Source of the DNA: Trichostrongylus colubriformis | Taxonomy: Eukaryota > Nematoda > Chromadorea > Rhabditida > Trichostrongylidae | Assembly (NCBI GenBank): GCA_963978905.1 | Contig: OZ022257.1 | Coordinates: forward strand, 28,039,274 to 28,103,273 | Direction: 5' to 3' | DNA length: 64,000 nt | Notes under the pieces: generated by a model | Databases searched by the model: none | What the model saw: the letters and a program-made list of their open reading frames with translations, nothing else | Told to the model about the DNA's origin: nothing | Part shown: positions 22,601-34,558 of the stretch, piece by piece | How the letters are laid out: each line of letters starts with the position of its first letter | Position numbering within the stretch: position 1 is the first letter of the stretch | Made by a program: the position numbers and the translations under genes

Positions 22601-25600
22601 TAAACATGCATCACTTGTTAGAATTTTACACAGGCTAGCGATCGATACTCAGTATTGACGCTAGTACGGAATGAGAAAATGAATCACTTGCCTTGTCGTA
22701 CACTATTATTTGGAACGCTAGGCAATGCAGCGCCCCATGCATCGCCAAGCGATATCAGACATAAACAAAATATGCTCATCAATGCCATTGAGCATCAGAC
22801 GCTTTTGCTATAGCGGTTGTAAAGTAGTGTAAGCGGTGTACCTGTTTCATCTCATCCACTTCCAAACGACTCCTATCAATCCCTGTGAGCCGTTATCAGC
22901 TTCCTTATCTCACCATTTAGGATCCGTACCTTGCCATACCTGCGAATGTGGACATTCCACTGCCGGTCGGAAAAGCGAAAAGGACTTGGCGACTTTTGGC
23001 TTTATCGCTCCTTATCAAATCTCATTTACCGTCATCGAGCTAAATCACCCACCATCAAAGTCCCCGTCCCACTCCGCGAAACAACTGTGAAATGACGCTC
23101 CAGGATCAATGCGAAAAGAGAAACGGATTCGACGACTCCAGCTTTTTTACGCTCCTTATCGAATCTTATCAACCGTTATCAATGCGGGCCACCCACCATT
23201 GATGTCCCCCATCCAAACCTCCAAAATAACTGCAAATTTCGGCGCTCCGGGATCAACCCGAAAGGCGAAACGGTTGTGGCAATGTTCGCCTTTTGAGGCT
23301 CCTCATCAGCCCTTTTTAGTTCTTATCATATCTGGTTCCCCACCATTAGTGTCCCCTTGCCACCCCCACATCACTTGTAAAAGTGATGTTCCCAGCTTTA
23401 CTGCGACGCGAAATACGACTTTCGTGACACCACACACACCACACATACACACCACACACACATACACCTTACACACCACACACACACGGACAGACAGACA
23501 CACTTAGCGGATTATATGCAGTAGGATCGCTCTGCCAATCACACAACTCTCTTCCTTGTGTTCTTCATGCGAGCTCCTCCTTCTCAGCAAACACTATAGC
23601 CCTATGAAATAATTTGAGGACGTATAAAATTGAAAGAAGGTAACTTGACGAAAGTGTTTACACTGTAGTAGCTGACCTTTGCCAATCCAGTGATGGCGAG
23701 TCCCTGCCAAGAGCAAACCATCTTCGAGTCCAGGTGTGGAGCAGGCCTCATAGCACGAGCTTCGGCCAAAGTTAACTAGAAACTCCTATACAAAGGCGTT
23801 GATCCGAATATGAATGATAACGAATTTGTGGCCGCACAATAAGAATGCAGAAGAGCAACACATTAGAATAAAAGTCAACCAAGTCAATCAAATGAAATGT
23901 GCCACACGCGTTCATGGCGACAGGACCCCGATGAAAGTGATCCAGCACTCATGACCACTGCAATAACCTTCTCAAAATCGCGTTCCTGAGCTGTGCGAAG
24001 GTATTTGTTGGGTCATTCCATAAGTAATGTCGTTTTTTTCAAGCATAAATTTTTCCTATGAAATTGCAAGTTTTTGCAGCATATCATATATCATTTTAAA
24101 GAAGTTTTCCTGCTCTACAATATGTCATGTTCAGTTTCTGAGTTTATTAGAAAAGAGCCGACATTCAGGCTGGAGAAGAGGTAGGTCCAGCCGACAGAAA
24201 TTGGCCAAACCGGCGATCAATTGAAACACTATATTTCACTTAAGAAAAATCAACCAGTCATGTGTCGCGTACTTAGTCCTGACCTCTTCTACGATTTCCA
24301 ATGTTTAATTAATCAAGAAGTTGTGTCGTTCTTTTTCTAAAATCTTTTTTTCGAAAGCACTCACACTTATTCAAAACGAAATTTTTTCTTTCAAATCCTT
24401 TGCTTGGGGTTGTTTTATGAACCACTTTGGAGAACTTTTTCTGCTATATTGAAGTTATCTTTCTAGTTTGTTTTGGCTGCGACTTAGTTTGAGTTTTAAT
24501 ACCATGTGATAGGGGTCCAGTTAACATTTTTCACAATTTATTTTTTCCATGAGAATGTTAAGGAATCCGGTCAGTGGTATTCCCCTGTTCCTACCCACCC
24601 CTTGTTCTGAATATTTCACCACTCGCTCAACTGATTGTTGGGAAAATTTTCTTACCTTGGTTCGAAAAAAATGTCTAAAATCACCGAGTCATGGCGGAAA
24701 AACTAAATGTGGAAAAAGAGCGACGTTTGAAGCAACTGACTGGTAGAACTTGCAGGAGAGGTCGAGGCTAAGTACGGAACACATGGTTGGTTAGTTTTCC
24801 TTAAGTAAAATATAGTGTTCTAAATGATTGCCGGTTTGGCCAATTTCCGACTGCTGGACCCACCTCTTCGCCAGCCTAAATGTCGGCGCCATTGTAACAT
24901 ACTCGGAAACTGAACATGTCATTTTGTAGAGCAGGAAATTTACTTCCGAATGATATATGATATGCTGCAAAAATTTGTGATTTTATAGCAAAAATTTTCG
25001 CTGAAAAAAAAAAACGACACTACTTATGGAATGACCCAATACTTCCCAGCATACGCTACAGCATTGGGCTCATTTCGAGGTAAAGGATGACAAGGTTTAT
25101 AACAGAAAAAAAAATCACAAATCAATGATACTTGCTTGGTGTGATAGTGGATGTAGAGCGAACAGCAAGCAGTAATCTATATTACGTGGTCTTTATTAGG
25201 CAAGCATTAAATAATAGATTTTTAGTGACCTTTGGATTCAGGCGAGCGCCTCAAAGTTTAGACTACGACTTTTGCGGAAAACCATGATTGCTTTCTTTCA
25301 TTGATTTCCATGTCGTCGCTATTGTGACCGTATAATCAGCCTCCTGTTTTCAAGACTATTCAGCAACTACCACAAAGCTACCAATGCAGAAGTTCGCGGA
25401 ACGAAATCATCAGGGCTGTGCATGAACATGCATAACTTGATTTGAACGTAACCCAGTGATTTCACCCACGTTACCAGAAGGAAATAGTAAGTAAAACATA
25501 GTAAAACATGACAGATGCAATTTCTAAGGATTCGCTCAGGATGGGGCGAGGAAGCGCTCGTTCCCAGCTACTCACATCAAAGCTGAAGGGATAATGATCG

Positions 25601-28600
25601 TGACAGCAGTAGGTCAGCAAAGAACAAATTTGGCTGGAACTGCTTTTGAAATATCTCAAAAAAAAGAGTTTGTACCATTCCAAGCGTGAGAAAGATTCTA
25701 TGCACCGAGAGCTTGCCTTCGAAGCTCAGGATATTTAGAGACCGACTTTTCTAAAAACTTCTTTGAGCCCTTTGAAACTATCGCACCAATATACTTTACA
25801 CACAATTTGATCAATATGGCGTTTTGAGACAAAACGATACTCAGAAGTAATACATTCAAGTGCTAGTCACCTTAGCTTTCTCAATCCCGATAGAGAGCAC
25901 GTCACTTGGCACTCCGAACTCCTCGGCAAATTCATCGTGGGATTTCTTCATCCGTAAAACATTACGGCGTTGAAGTTCTCCGTGTGGGTCCTGGAATATA
26001 ATACTACCCCGCCCTCAAACATTTGATGTGTACCCTTAGATCAAGATTTCGCACCGCGGTGTGTCGGAAGCGAAACGAACGTGCTGAAAAAGCAGTGTTA
26101 TTGGGTCCCAAAGCGACCACAGGTCAATTGTCTGTAGCGCCCCTAACATTACCGTGTAATCGCTCTACGAAAGAAGAGTTTCAACTTTCCATGGAACTTT
26201 GATGAGACCCGAACTAATCGATAGAGCTCTTGGTACTGATTATAACTGTGAAAACCAAAATTGAAAGATGTCATTCTGAAGCGAATTAGGAGGGGTCAAT
26301 GTCTGCCTGTGATATCTCATTGGCGAGGCACTTTGCCATCAGCACGGCCGTTGAGAGTGAGAAGCAAAAGTACCGAGTAATATTAATGTGCATAAATGAA
26401 AGAAAAGCACTTACTGACAACGAAAGAAATTCAAAAATCTGCACAGGCAGGGAACAAATCCACGAGCTCCACTCGCAGATCCGGAAGACTACGAGTGAGC
26501 CGCTGTGGCCGATGCTGGCTAAGTAGCGGCAAAGCTGATGGCAAAGTACCACGCCAATGAGATGCCACAGGCGATCTCTGACCCCTTCTAACTCGCTTCA
26601 GAATGGCATTTTTCAGTTTTGGTTTTCACAGTTATCAGTATTCGGGGCTCTATCGATCCTATCCGGGTCTCACTTCGAAGTTCCATGGAAAGTTGAAACT
26701 CCTCCCTTGTAAGACCCAACTACAGCAGCTCGCACACACCGGGTCGCACGGTGCACGTCGTGGTGCGAAATACTAACATAAGTGTGCACATCCTCAAACA
26801 TCGCAAGCTGCGATCACATAGCAGCTGCATATTACCTTATCATTATTACTTAAGGAGTCTTGTTGTTCTCACCTTTGATCGGCTCACATTGCCCTCATCA
26901 TGAACGTCGTAGTAACGGCAAAAAATATCCACAGCGTCTTTGTCTCCGATTTTCGAATCTTTCAACAGCTCTTTGATCTAAACTCAAAAATTCTGAAGTT
27001 AAACACTTTGAAAGGGGTATTGCAAGTAAGTCCTTTAAAATTTACCTGTGACATTTCCCAAACACAGAAGGCTCCTTCCTTTTTTTCATGAGAACTGGGT
27101 GTTGGCAGAGAGTCAGCGTCCTCTGCTGCGTAAAATCCACCTTCCTAGAGTTATTCCATGCAATATCGTATAGAACAGAAGCAAAAATTTCCTGATATGG
27201 GCCCACCTACGAAGTACCATATAGAGACACCTAACAACGTTACATCTGGCACGGATTAGGCTTCAATTCACCCCGCAACGAAGGCGGTTAAAAACCGTAA
27301 CGAAGAGTTGCGCTACAGGAGCACGTTGAGTTACTCACACTCTGCGATTGAGTTACACAAACGCATCGTACGTCGCACGCAACATGGTCAACATTGGCCT
27401 GCTAATTCACGCTACCCTGTTCAAAGCGTTAGCATAACATAATGGGGATCTCACTAGAGCAGGGTTTCAAGTTACTATGGGATTTTGAAATAAGACCCGG
27501 GGGGATCGATAGAGCTCCGAATACTGATTATAACTGTGAAAACCAAAAATGCTAAGTGGCATTCAAAGCGAGTTACGAGGGGTCAAAGTTTGCCTGTGAC
27601 ACCTCATTGGCGAGGCACTTTGCCATGAGCATGGCCGTTGCTTAGCCAACATCGACCACCGGGGCTTACCGGTAGTGTCCAACTCAATCCTGCAAATCTA
27701 GAACACTACCAGTAAGCCACGGTGGTCGATGTTGGCTTAGCAACGGCCATGCTGATGGCAAAGTGCCTCGCCAATGAGGTGTCACAGGCAAAATTTGACC
27801 CCTCGTAACTCGCCTCAGAATGTCATTTAGCAATTTTGGTTTTCACAGTTATAATCAATATTCGAAGCTCTATCGATTTCCCGGGTCTCTTTCAAAGTTC
27901 CATGGGAAGATGAAACCTTTCCCTTCTCGACACCGGTGGCCAAAGAGGGTGTGTCAACAGTTGCTTGAGAGTTGTCCCCAAAGATTGTTTCGAACCCTGA
28001 TCAGGAGAAGAGATATCATGTCATTTTGCATGAAAAGGTTTTCATATCGATGACCATGCTCGCGACCAGAAAAGACAAACTACATTAGGAGACACTATAT
28101 ACGAACTGATGAAGGAATTGGGGTGTAGGGCCTATGGTGAAACATGAGGATTTTCACACCAGACGAGTATGGCATTCGTATTTCGCAAGCGACGCTCCCC
28201 TAATGCAACTTTACAGTCAAAGCGGGAGGTTGACTGATAGATCAGATCGCCTTTTGTCCTTAACAAAATCAAATATGCGGTGGCGCGGGGAAGCGCCAGA
28301 AAAAATTTTGTTGCTATTATTTCTCCTCACTTGGGCTATGGCACAGTACTGCGCGAAACACAACAGGACAATGTAATGGGGAAATGGTTGATACTGGCCA
28401 ACCGATATCGAAAAGTTCATATCACCCAGTTCCCCATTGTGATAAGAGCAGTACTGAGCTCTACACAGCTGCAGATACACACCACTATTTGAAAATCTAC
28501 GCAATGTAGTAATCGAAACATCCCGCTACTACTAATTCGGGGTACGATTATGCTCACTTGCTGAACATTCACAGCTCAAGATATTGGGCGTCGATAATCT

Positions 28601-31600
28601 GGTCTTTTTCTACTGCATATAGCACCACTGAGTAGGCCTTCACTTTTCGGCGGTTCAGATGACTTAGTGGTCGATACCTCTCATACAGTGATATATACGA
28701 CCATATGTGGCTGAGAATGAAATGTGTCTACCCACTGATCATTTAAAGCTCTGGCTGAAGCGATCACTATTGAAAGTTCAGAAAGATTAGGAATCGATAG
28801 GTTTTGTGTTCGATGTTCGAGTACTCCTTCTGGTTTCATAACTACAGAATCCTAGTTGAAACAATCGAAGATCGCGCAAAGCTGTCTCCATTTCCCCGCC
28901 ATCTGACATTTAGATGTCTGCTGGTATTATTTTGAGGCAGAATAATCTTTCATCAAGTCAGATAGCAGTTTTCTTCTTGTCATTACCTCAAAATGATGAG
29001 CCTACAGCAATAATACAGCTCAGCAAGTGGAGGCCAAAAGCGGCGAGAAAGTACGAGGTAGCTGTATCATTTTGCAGAATAGGAAAAACGACATTTTCAA
29101 AACAAATGAAGAGAAAATTTCTCTGTGTTTTGTGGCTATAATTTGATATTGATGTGCGAATGTGCGTCCACAATGGCTACATATTTTTTACCCAAAAAGC
29201 TTTTTTGAACCACTCTGCTATGCGGAGCTCTGTATGTAGCCGATGACAGTCAAGGAAGACCGCAAAGCATTACTCGGTTCGACCACAGTTCAAAATAATA
29301 CTTGAAAGAACTGTTAGCACGAGCAATTTGGCTGGGAACCACCCAATAGTATTGAATGAGCTATCTACCCCTTTTGCGGGGATGAGCTTTCCCTCTGGCT
29401 ACCCCACCCCCAAAACCATAGTTAGGGGAGATAGCCCACAACCTAACGAATAACACCGTAACAAAGAAAACGTACTACCTTGTGTGATAGATAGTTTTCC
29501 ATATAGTCAACGATATCCTTCACAACGAAGCAAAATTTGTCCCCGAAAACGCGGCAGTAGTCCGCATACACACCAAGTAACTGAGCTTGATCATACAGCA
29601 TCTTTTCGAAGTGGGGGACATGCCACTGCTCGTCGACAGAATAACGGTGGAAACCCTGAAAAAAGAAAGAAAACTTCAAAATAGCCCTAACTAGCCACGA
29701 TACTCCTGTATAAGACAAAAGATGACAATAGCTTTACATCCTTCCTCTATGAGAAATCTGAGACTCGTACTGATTAGTGTATATCGGACCTTCCCAATAT
29801 GGTCGTGAATCCCGCCTCTTGCCATCCCATCTAATGTAGCTTCTAACATGTGGCGACAAAGTGCGCGCTCAGAATCTTCCTTTTCCCAGCAGAAGTGGTT
29901 GATCAGGAATTCGAGATCACCTGAAAAAGAAGCGTCGTTGCAATTTCGCATTTTTTCTGACATTTCAACGGCAATTAAACTACAGTATTATGGGTAAGTA
30001 ATGATATTTCTTATTTTTCATAACTGATGACTACCGCTACAGGACGCGCTGCGAAAGTCGTTGCAGAGCTGGTGAGAAGCAGACAAAACCACGGTCTAGG
30101 CGGCACTCGTGCACGTTAGAGGCGAGCAAGGCCAACTTCGCCTAAAATGGTAACTTAATTCAACCCATCCTTGCGGTAACTCATGGGTAACGGGCCGTCA
30201 GTGTAGCGAGCGTAGCGTGCCGAAGAATCCCGAAAAAGGCTGGGCTGAAAGCTTAGATAGACTGAGTATGTTGAAAAGATGTGAAATGGGTCGGAAAGAA
30301 ATTCAAAACATTAAGTGTATCAAATGGGTTGAAAAGAAATTCAAAACATTAAGTGTATCAAATGGGTTGAAAAGAAATTCAAAACATTACGTGTATCAAA
30401 GAAGCAAAGCCTGGATATACAGACTACCCTTCCTTGTTGAAAATCTTCAGAAGAAAACGGCATGCGTAATGATAGGTGTGACCAGAATGGAACACGAGAA
30501 AGGGCTCTACCTACAGAAGGGGAGACTCACGCGATTGTATACTATTGCAGTACTGTGCATTTACACGTCAATATCAAGATCAGTAACTCACATGCTTTCG
30601 GAAACTTCGGTGCGGTACCAAATCCACCATGAATTTCATCAAAGCTGGTCACTTTGTACTGAAAGGCGCCATTTGCAACAACGTCAAATGGGGGGTTTTC
30701 ACTCGCTGAGTACAAAGCACCTAAATGAAGTGAATGCTATACAAGTCTTAGAAAACAAAAACAAGAAGCCTAATCAGAACCCATACCAACCGCTCTTCAG
30801 CGCATCTGTGATCCTTTGCCCCTTCTCGAAAATGAGCTTCTGAGACCGTTCGTTGTTCCACTAAACAGAAATCCTCTTACCAAATGAAAGATAAAGCAAT
30901 CTTCATGCAAAAAAAAAACAGAAACTGAGAACAAGAAAACTGAATTATCATGAAAAAAGGGAGCATAGTCTTACAAGGCTCCATGTATTACACACGATCA
31001 CAGCAATTAACTCACATTCTCTGAAACGATCTTCAGAACTGAAGGTAATCCCATGCCTCCAAGCGAATCGCGCGGTGGGAAGTAGGTCCCACCTGTTATT
31101 GGATCCAGTTCTGGCGTGAGGAACACTGTCATCGGCCAACCGCCAGATCCAGTAGTTGCCTGCAAAGCATAGTTCAAGTTAAGGCACACATTTCCAAATG
31201 CGTTCGCACCCTTGCACCGTATCAAACTGATGACAGTACAAAGTGCTGAAAGTGCACAATCAAAAAAAACCCCCATAACTTTTCACGGACTTCACCAAAC
31301 CTTGTTGAAATCTACAGTTTCATCCGACAGAGCAGCGGATAAGCGAAAACTCGCTTCTACTTTCCACGTCTTCGTGAAGGTTCCCCACCCCACATTCTAC
31401 ATTGAAAAAGTGGAAGAACTCGACAACGGCCGAAGTAACAGCGACATGCAACTTTACTCTCCGTTCGGCTGTTCAGCTGCTTCTATCTGAATGCTTCTGC
31501 TTCTTCATTCTGCTGAACTTACCTATGAAGATAGCCAATAAATGAGCACTTACGTCTATGTGATGCAATGGTGACCAGAAAGGTACATTTGCTGGCCTTG

Positions 31601-34545
31601 GCGCTATGGGAATAAGGCCGCCTTGAATTGCGATTTTGCCTGTGACTTTGCGGTGTCGCGGCTACACTAGCGATCTTGCAGCATTGCACAATCTAAGGCC
31701 GAAGCATTTGGCCAGAGTTTGAGCATTTGGGCGAAGAGTTTGAGCGCCATGTAAATGGGTTGGACCATTTTGCTTGATTGAACAGGCGAGGATACCGCAG
31801 TCACTGTGTGTATAGGGTATATTCGAAACCAGTTCGGCTTCAATATAACGGTTTTCCCGTCACAGACGTTTTTTCCGTTTTGTTGGGTAATAACGAATGT
31901 GATTACTTCACCTCATTTCAGCAGTCAAGGAAGTTTTCGATGAGAGAACTTGTTCGATTCAGATAACGCAAATTCGCAGACGTCAAATTCACAGATCCCC
32001 AAATTCACAAAGATGTTATCGTCAGCTCAGAAGAACATTGTCACGGTACGCCACTTTCGATGAAATCCGATATTGTCGTGGAAAGAACTCTCAGCGGTAT
32101 GGAATCTCAATACGCTGCAAAAGGAAGCTGGACTGCTGCAGTTATTTCCTACAGGAAATCATTAGACTGGAAGTAGCAAGTTTTCTGTGAAATGACAGAT
32201 CACGGAGAAGACTTAGATTTTTACGGCATGAAGTTAGCTATGGGTAGTGTCAAAGCACTATTCGAGTACATAAGGGGGAGGTGAGGGAGACCTACGCTGA
32301 TACCGTTAGTGAGCACCGTAGAGAACCCCGCCTCCCCAAGGATCAAGATTTCGAGATGAGGCGCCCGTAATCTCGAGCTGCCAGCTCTGCTTGGAACAAG
32401 TGTGCGTGGAGGATATAAAAGAAAACTCCGACCAGTTACCAGTTTTCCCCTCGATCTCCAGGAGCAGCGAATGGGCGTGCTCCGTGAAGTTAAGAGGAGC
32501 AGTGAGGACTAGCCTCAGGTAGTCTCCAGCAGACGGACCTGGAACCACGCCGCCACGCCACGTCAATATTAGCCCAAAAGACCGGTACACGATGCCAACT
32601 GTGGAAGAGGAAAAGGGAATTGATTGATAAGGTAAAAAGATCAAAGAAAAGATAAATTAACAAAAAATAGTAATCAATAATAATCACCTGAATGAAGGCC
32701 ATGTACAATTTATCAACATCGGGACGTTCCTCACGATCGACCTAAAACAAATCCGGAATGCAAGTATTTCAAGTCTTGAGCATTATCTTGTCCCGACTCA
32801 TTTTGATCCAGATGTTTATGAAAAAGTGTGAGAACCCCAAAGTTTCGCTCTGACAAAGTCAAAAAGCTTTAGAAAAACTGGGTGCAAAGGATTCTGAGCT
32901 TTGAAGGCAAGCTTTCGGCGCCTAGTGCTTATCAAGCCTGCAGTAGAACAATCTTTAGAAGACTCTGTTTGGGACGCTCAGATGTATTTGTGTTCTAATG
33001 AGTGAGAGAACTACCGAAAGTCTGCTTCAGTACCAGCCATTCCCATCGAAGCGGTAAGGATAGTGATCACGTGACAGCAGCAAGCCGGTGAAGTACGAAT
33101 ACTCGAACTAAGCCCCTCAATAGGATCTAACTTGTACCATTTCGCGCTTAATAAACTCGCTAGGGGCCGAAAGCTTGCTGATATGGCTGGACAACCTTTT
33201 CATCTTTCGAAACCAATTTTGGAGAAACTTTCTGAGTCATTTGCATCAAACTAATGAACTTCTTTTCATCTTATTTTTGACTGTAGCGCATATTTGTTGC
33301 AGTCCCCAACAATTGTGAACACGGACCGCAATACTCCCGCAATGACAAAAGCAAGCACTATTTCTAACCACCCTCAAACTTCTACAAAATTATGTCCAGA
33401 GTTCAATGGAAAGCTCAACTGTAGGGCTATGCCGCTCTGAAAGCGTTAAAAATCTGACACCGACGTCCTAAAAGGCTAGATCACTTGAATAGTCGAATCC
33501 TTATGTGTACAGAAGCATCCCAACGCGCGCTAGAAGGAATTCGTGATGGGTGGACCACTTCTAAGGTTGCTTTCATAGTCTGCGACACCTTACCGACTGG
33601 AAACGTAGATGACTCCGTCAGCGAGACGTCGAAGAGTACGAATGCGACCCAACATTATGCAAAACCTAATTCTTGCACATGGTGGGCCTCTCTCCCATCA
33701 ACGATATCATCCTCGTTATTGAGATCCATCAAAAATAGCACGAAATAGGAAAACTCACACGCTTATGTTCCGTACGTTTAGAACGTACTTCCAACTGTAC
33801 ATCATGTATTTTTTTTGAAATTTTATGGGACCTACTGCAATGATGAAAGGGCATACTGTGCTTTGAAAGATGAGGCTTATCACGGCATGTATATTGGGCT
33901 TATGAATAAATATGTGAATAAAATATATTTGAAATAGAATAAAACTAACAAAATACGCATTGCTCACGAGTGAACGAAGAACCACTTACAGATTCCGCCC
34001 CAGCCCACCTTACCCGATGAAGCATTCTTTCGAACTCATGTAAACTGATCACACTTCACAAGTGTCCATGTTCGACTCTCCATGTACACACTTCATTACA
34101 GCAGGGAAAAGTAGTTTGAGAAACCTTTACGCATACGAAATCCTTGTTCAGCTGTCGAGCGATTTCCTCGTTCTCAAATGACTCTTTCTCCATTACGTGG
34201 CACCAATGACAAGTTGAGTAACCAACTGAAAAGAATAAATAAGGATAGAAATTGGAGATGGTTCTAATGGAGGTAATCACCTGAAAGGAAAATGGGACGA
34301 TTTAGCCGCCTCGCTTTTTCGAAAGCTTCAGATCCCCATGGATACCTGTAGCAAGTTTGAACAGATACGGACCGAAATTACAGACTAAACAGCTACAAAG
34401 CAAGTGAAGGGAAAAGTACGAATAACTCTAATTACGCCAGATACAAGAAATATACGCACCACTCAATGGGATTGTGCTGGTGCTGCAGTAGATAGGGCGA
34501 CTTTTCGTTAGCAAGCTTGTTAGTAAAACGACTTCCCGCCGACAT
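13667..34545 (-). CDS. SPATA20: SPATA20-like protein (thioredoxin-fold domain plus alpha/alpha toroid domain), complete, 20 exons
   Basis: Ortholog of the conserved SPATA20/YyaL family (C. elegans B0495.5). Exons in transcript order: 34460-34545, 34281-34345, 34125-34225, 32688-32741, 31016-31159, 30791-30860, 30592-30705, 29790-29920, 29479-29655, 27046-27144, 26873-26977, 25871-25990, 23677-23775, 21016-21155, 20841-20964, 20695-20779, 17224-17359, 17030-17093, 13887-13989, 13667-13818. They sum to 2169 nt, 722 residues, close to the family length. The N-terminal half has EKSPYLLQH, the redox-type motif [23 protein letters not shown], and [11 protein letters not shown]. The C-terminal half has [38 protein letters not shown], and [12 protein letters not shown]. 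The molecular function of the family is poorly defined; a link to spermatogenesis is known in mammals. The last intron (13819-13886) requires a GC donor and is the least certain junction. The start is fixed by an acceptor-like site 4 nt upstream. Confidence 0.93.
13990..14874. other. SPATA20 intron, left part
   Basis: Start of the 3 kb intron between the SPATA20 exons at 13887 and 17030. Nothing was recognised before the Tc1 terminal repeat at 14875. Confidence 0.4.
14875..15312 (-). mobile_element. Tc1-like transposon relic (C-terminal transposase and one terminal repeat)
   Basis: The minus-strand translation of 15100-15312 gives [20 protein letters not shown] and later GYPTKY followed by a stop, the typical end of Tc1 transposases, with an in-frame stop and a frameshift between. 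At 14875-14900 the sequence TACAGTAGCGGTCAAAAATT resembles a Tc1 terminal inverted repeat with its TA target. No matching repeat was found on the right and the N-terminal half is missing. Confidence 0.7.
15313..17029. other. SPATA20 intron, right part, no recognised features
   Basis: AT-rich sequence with short ORFs only. It may contain further decayed Tc1 sequence, which I could not support. Confidence 0.35.
18504..19341 (-). mobile_element. Second Tc1-like transposase relic
   Basis: From the ATG at 19341 the minus strand reads [17 protein letters not shown] and then [12 protein letters not shown], the usual helix-turn-helix start of Tc1 transposases. About 600 nt further, [18 protein letters not shown] (near 18700-18755) matches the catalytic-core region. 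Stops and frameshifts break the frame, and a palindrome is inserted at 19077-19130. It lies in the SPATA20 intron 17360-20694. Confidence 0.7.
19077..19130. repeat. Perfect 18-bp inverted repeat inside Tc1 relic
   Basis: Arms GGCCGCGTTCATATTTTG (19077-19094) and its exact complement (19113-19130). The 18-nt spacer also has partly pairing ends (GCACC / GGGTGC). It interrupts the transposase frame. Confidence 0.85.
19342..20694. other. SPATA20 intron, no further features recognised
   Basis: Rest of the 3.3 kb intron. Only short chance ORFs were seen. Confidence 0.35.
21790..23390. repeat. Tandem array with 146-bp units and a duplicated higher-order unit
   Basis: Units of about 146 bp begin near CTTATCGAATCTTATCAACC and contain CGTTATCAATGCGGG. 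Unit starts are at about 22105, 22250, 22395, 22540, 22870, 23015, 23155 and 23303. A 300-bp head (21790-22090) recurs at 22590-22860, sharing CATAAACAAAATATG, so head plus three units is repeated twice. It lies in the SPATA20 intron 21156-23676. Confidence 0.75.
23424..23505. repeat. CA-rich microsatellite
   Basis: Irregular CACACA repeats with interruptions, directly after the 146-bp array. Confidence 0.9.
24010..25042. mobile_element. Foldback/MITE-like element with about 280-bp inverted repeats
   Basis: Ends TTGGGTCATTCCATAAGTAA and its complement, followed inward by long matching arms (24010-24290 and 24745-25042). Small differences show decay. The middle (about 450 bp) has no recognised transposase. 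It lies in the SPATA20 intron 23776-25870. Confidence 0.8.
25470..25740. repeat. Dispersed repeat, copy A
   Basis: Shares GATAGTGATCACGTGACAGCAG-like, TTTGTACCATT and GAGCTTGCCTTCGAAGCTCA-like blocks with 32890-33190, partly in inverted order. Confidence 0.45.
26155..26715. mobile_element. Foldback element, family X copy 1
   Basis: Arms share CTGTGAAAACCAAAA, ATTGGCGAGGCACTTTGCCA and GAGTTTCAACTTTCCATGGA-type blocks with their complements. The middle holds about 200 bp of unpaired sequence. The same family recurs at 27450-27930. It lies in the SPATA20 intron 25991-26872. Confidence 0.8.
27450..27930. mobile_element. Foldback element, family X copy 2
   Basis: Arms match those of copy 1. Here the middle is a nearly perfect inner hairpin (27640-27765) with CCAACATCGACCACCG and its complement, so the whole 480 bp can fold back. 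Confidence 0.85.
27931..29478. other. SPATA20 intron remainder
   Basis: Between family X copy 2 and exon 29479-29655. It contains one SINE-like candidate (28720-28830) and otherwise only chance ORFs. Confidence 0.35.
28720..28830 (+). repeat. Candidate tRNA-derived repeat, copy 2 of 2
   Basis: GGCTGAAGCGATCACTATTG and TTTTGTGTTCGATGTTCGA resemble 21655-21725 (GGTTGAAGTGGTCACTGTTC, TTTTGCGTTCGATTGCTTCGA). GTTCGAT resembles a pol III B box. The two copies are diverged and the assignment is tentative. Confidence 0.35.
30285..30398. repeat. 38-bp tandem repeat, 3 copies
   Basis: Copies at 30285, 30323 and 30361 (core GAAATTCAAAACATTAAGTG). The first copy differs at two bases and the third at one. 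It lies in the SPATA20 intron 29921-30591. Confidence 0.95.
31160..32687. other. SPATA20 intron without recognised features
   Basis: A 1.5 kb intron. ORFs such as 32306-32644 (minus) show no family match. Confidence 0.35.
32890..33190. repeat. Dispersed repeat, copy B
   Basis: Partner of 25470-25740. Its ends are partly inverted: GGCAAGCTTTCGGCGCCTAG near 32910 and CTAGGGGCCGAAAGCTTGC near 33160, so it looks like a degraded foldback element. Confidence 0.5.
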
Positions 34546-34549
34546 TTTT

Positions 34550-34558
34550 CTGGAAGAT
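34550..34558 (-). promoter_or_regulatory. Probable spliced-leader acceptor 5' of SPATA20
   Basis: On the minus strand GATCTTCCAG is followed by AAAA and the ATG at 34545, leaving a 4-nt leader. This suggests trans-splicing and fixes the start codon. Confidence 0.55.

Noticed and set aside
23424..23505. Repeats considered as a possible CRISPR-like array
   Set aside because: Simple CA microsatellite; the genome is eukaryotic and no spacers exist.
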